Assembly: GCF_018143015.1 (NCBI RefSeq)
Contig: NC_054743.1
Coordinates: 34,931,934-34,995,933 of the forward strand
Direction: 5' to 3'
Length of the DNA: 64,000 nt
Source of the DNA: Lytechinus variegatus
Taxonomy: Eukaryota; Echinodermata; Echinoidea; Temnopleuroida; Toxopneustidae
Both the position numbers and the translations under genes were made by a program. Below the pieces are notes generated by a model. That model did not search any database and was not told where the DNA came from. It was given only the letters and a program-made list of their open reading frames with translations. The stretch's first letter is position 1, and the number at the start of each line of letters is the position of its first letter. Positions 61,344-64,000 of the stretch are shown one piece after another.

Positions 61344-63310
61344 ATGTATTAAACTGTATTTTAATGCCAATATTGAGTATTATAAAGTTATAAACCATTG
61401 TATTTTTCACAAGATGTCCATCTGCAATAACATCAACGGAAATTTCCAGAAATTTATCCTTCAGATCCAAAGAAATGTTTCATTCAAAATTACATTTATA
61501 AGCATTTTATTGGTAGTTTTACAACAAAATCAAAATTGCTTTACTGTAAAAGTGGAAATTTTCAGGGTGTGGAAATTTTTCGCGTATTTCGCAGCAAGAT
61601 CGGTGAGCGCGAATTTATGAGCATCTATTTCAATGCAAGTTTTGAACCTTGGTTCAATTGCATGTATCGTTTTGGCAAAGAGATTGCATAATTTGATCTA
61701 AAGAGGGCGGCATTTACCCAAACAAGCTTGAGCCGCAATTTCATATGCATCTCGAGAATTTGTTCCAAAGCACTGCGATCATTTTTTTTAAGTCGCAGAT
61801 CGGTATTCAAATTATGATTTTTTGTTGAAATATAAATTGCTTTTGCTGTTTGATTGGTGAGTGTTTAGATCTGTTTAGTTTTTGAAAAGACGTTGGGTCA
61901 ATCGCCCATGTTTGTTGATTGATCCCATGCACTTTGAATAGCCGTAATCCCCCCGGTCCTTATCCGGTGCTCGGCCCTCGCTGCCATTGAGTACGTAATT
62001 CAATTTTGGAGATTTAGCGCCACGCGTAAATCATTCCATCGATGAAGCGCCACGCCGAAAAAAATAGCGCCACGCCAATTTCCGCGAACGCCAAGCCTGA
62101 ATTGCTCGAAGCATTTTCTACCTCCTTGGTCGAAGCAAGCGCCTGGCTGACCGCTACCATGCATGCCAGACCCGGGGATGCCAGCGCTAGCGCGCTCACC
62201 ACGGCACTGATTGACTCCAGCACATCACATATTCACCGCCCTGACAGTGTAGGCATGGCGGTTGAAGTGAGCTTGTTTACGTTATTTGCCTACATGGCGA
62301 GCTGGTATAGTGAGAGAGCTACACATTTTCTCTCAATATATGATGTATATCCAGGGATGTACACACACAATCAATGACTGAGAAAGAATGTATTGCTCTG
62401 AATTCAGTATTCTCGAAGTCTGTGCATGATCGAGTATTTCAAAATTAATTTTTGATGATTGTTTTGAGTGACTTGATAAAGAATTAACTCCATCAAATGT
62501 TATATGTATAATTTTGTTTACCCTTACTTTCCGACCTACCTTTTTATCTGTCAAGTTTCACAACTACAGGATGTTTGTGTTTTTTTTTTTTCTTAATCAT
62601 ATTATGGGCCAATAGATTGGCGCGGTTCCAAAATTTGGAGGGGGTGGTTGTGTCTCCTAAATTAGACGACCTCTCTCCACTATAAAAATAATAAAAAATG
62701 CCATCATTCATAAAGGAATTTTGTCCCCCCCTGAAAAATGACAAGCAAACTAGTAAAAAAAGTCATCAATTCCAAACTTATTTTGGGTACATGTATGCAC
62801 ACACCCCACCCCTGGATATTGTTATGTCGCTAATCTACAATTTCTCTTTCTTTGATGGTACCCGTGACGGTAATGAAATATCTGAAGTTCTGAACACTCA
62901 CAAAATAGAAAACGCCAACTTAATTTAAACATGCAGTTGGCCTTTACAAGGTAGTACACAGGTCACTTATATCATTTCTTCCTATTTTTGTGTAATACAA
63001 AGAAAGTCGAAGTTGTAATTTTTAGTGGTAGTGGTGAATGGTATTCCATGGTTGAATGTTATTTTAACTGATTTATGAATGTGTAATATTTGGGTTGAGG
63101 TGAGGTTTTGGTATTTTTTTTACCTGCACGAATTGTCAAATCAATCTTGAAACTGAGATATGCCTTTGTTTACAATTGTTGGAGTGCAAAGTTTCGAGTG
63201 TTGGATAATTGTGATTTTTTTCAAGCAAAGATAAAAGTTATACAACTTTTTTTATAAGTAATAACAAAAATACCTAGGGTAGCCACTTCAGTTTCGAAAA
63301 CTGTTCTACC
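61344..63310. other. Stretch without a supported gene, CGCG-rich motif cluster
   Basis: At 61560-61620 there is a TTTCGCG...GCGCGAATTTATG block, and at 62009-62075 the word GCGCCACGC occurs three times. A 111-codon frame (62042-62377) covers the latter, has no recognised domain, and its start lies in the repeat. No exon structure could be supported. Confidence 0.5.
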
Positions 63311-63528
63311 AGCGGGCCCTGCTATTATTATTACCCCGGCTGTAGCTGAGCTGCCTATAGGCGCTCAAGCAGTCAATGAATTTCTTCCTGCCGGGTACCC
63401 ATTCACCTGCCTGGGTTGAGTGCAGCACCATGTGGATGAGTTTCTTGCTGAAGGAAATTACGCCATGGCTGGGATTCGAACCCACGACCCTCTGTTTCAA
63501 AGTCAGAAGACTAATCCACGTGTTTGAC
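63311..63528 (-). repeat. Well-preserved tRNA-derived SINE
   Basis: On the - strand the head is GTGGATTAGTCTTCTGAC...GGGTTCGAATCCCAG, the best A and B boxes in the window. It is followed by ATGGCGTAATTTCCTTCAGC and a body ending in (TAA)n and GCAGGGCCC. This copy is the best reference for the family also at 35966 and 44649. Confidence 0.82.
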
Positions 63529-64000
63529 AGAAAATAAGTTGAAAAAGTTTTTACCAAAGTTAGGCAATAGAAGTAATAGATCATGAATGCCAATATTTTC
63601 TATGTTCTTACCATTATATTTCATGTCTCACAGTTATGCTAAAACTGGCCAAAACGGTACATCATCATGAATGCTCAAGAAACCTCGATATCCCTTCAAA
63701 GTCAAATAAGCTTTGTCTCGCATTTTGATCTGACGGTATTTTCCACCCTCCCCCAAACACACCTCCCAAATAGAATGAAAACCTTAGACAACACAAGTAT
63801 CAGATTTCTGATGACCATGTGCTTCTCGATCAAGATTGCGCAATTTGTACTTTTCCGTAAACAAAAGGGATGGGAGGAGGGTTCGTGAAAGGGGCTAGTC
63901 TACGTTTTCAGTCGGTTCTAAAATGTCAAACTGCCTTGCCAAAATGCATATTCTTCAGTAAACTATACATGTATTTAAAATAAAGAATAGTTGGATTAAA
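63529..64000. other. No gene seen
   Basis: AT-rich sequence. The 73-codon frame at 63667-63888 has no recognised domain. Confidence 0.5.

Noticed and set aside
62042-62377. 111-codon open frame
   Set aside because: Its start lies in GCGCCACGC repeats, it has no known domain, and an overlapping - strand frame is equally open.
63311-63528. Possible tRNA gene
   Set aside because: A and B boxes are present, but no acceptor or anticodon stem folds properly and the body is shared with other SINE copies.
1-64000. CRISPR arrays, operons, bacterial promoters and riboswitches
   Set aside because: The sequence is clearly eukaryotic; tandem repeats present are minisatellites or transposon-linked arrays without spacer structure.

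Overview
The window is eukaryotic genomic DNA, most likely from a marine deuterostome such as an echinoderm (sea urchin). This is an inference from three things: spliced genes with short exons and repeat-filled introns, a deuterostome-like IBTK gene, and many MITE and SINE families built on ACATGTA-rich, poly-G/C-punctuated sequence. Nothing prokaryotic is present. All splice junctions given here were read by eye from GT/AG sites and reading-frame continuity.

Region 1 (1-8,459) has no gene I can support. It holds pyrimidine-rich low-complexity DNA, a tRNA-like SINE piece, a hAT-like terminus, a roughly 500-bp CTA/TAC microsatellite and a MITE fragment.

Region 2 (8,460-30,194) is one very large DNA transposon of about 21.7 kb. 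Its terminal inverted repeats are about 840 bp long and nearly identical. The ends read GTCCAGATTGG...CCAATCTGGAC between TACTA direct repeats. It carries two convergent, apparently intact, spliced genes. On the + strand a 7-exon gene (9,557-19,483) encodes a 977-aa protein with a DUF6589-type core and a C2H2 zinc finger, the probable transposase. On the - strand a 2-exon gene (28,158-25,036) encodes a 582-aa RecQ-like superfamily 2 helicase with all main motifs. The transposase-plus-helicase layout recalls the Academ superfamily, but that assignment is from memory and untested. Smaller MITEs and tandem repeats are nested in its introns and in the space between the genes.

Region 3 (30,195-35,579) has no recognisable gene, only SINE remnants and AT-rich sequence.

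Region 4 (35,580-59,563, - strand) is a complete 20-exon orthologue of IBTK (inhibitor of Bruton tyrosine kinase). The reconstructed coding length is 4,311 bases, 1,436 aa, in frame throughout. Domain order is ankyrin, RCC1 repeats, two BTB domains, a low-complexity linker and the conserved C-terminal helix-rich tail. Its introns hold foldback MITEs, a TTAA-flanked piggyBac-type MITE, SINEs, minisatellites and several small local duplications that copy exon edges.

Region 5 (59,564-64,000) lies upstream of IBTK. It contains a degenerate minisatellite, a TIR-bounded array of five 157-bp repeats, and a well-preserved tRNA-derived SINE. No further gene is supported.
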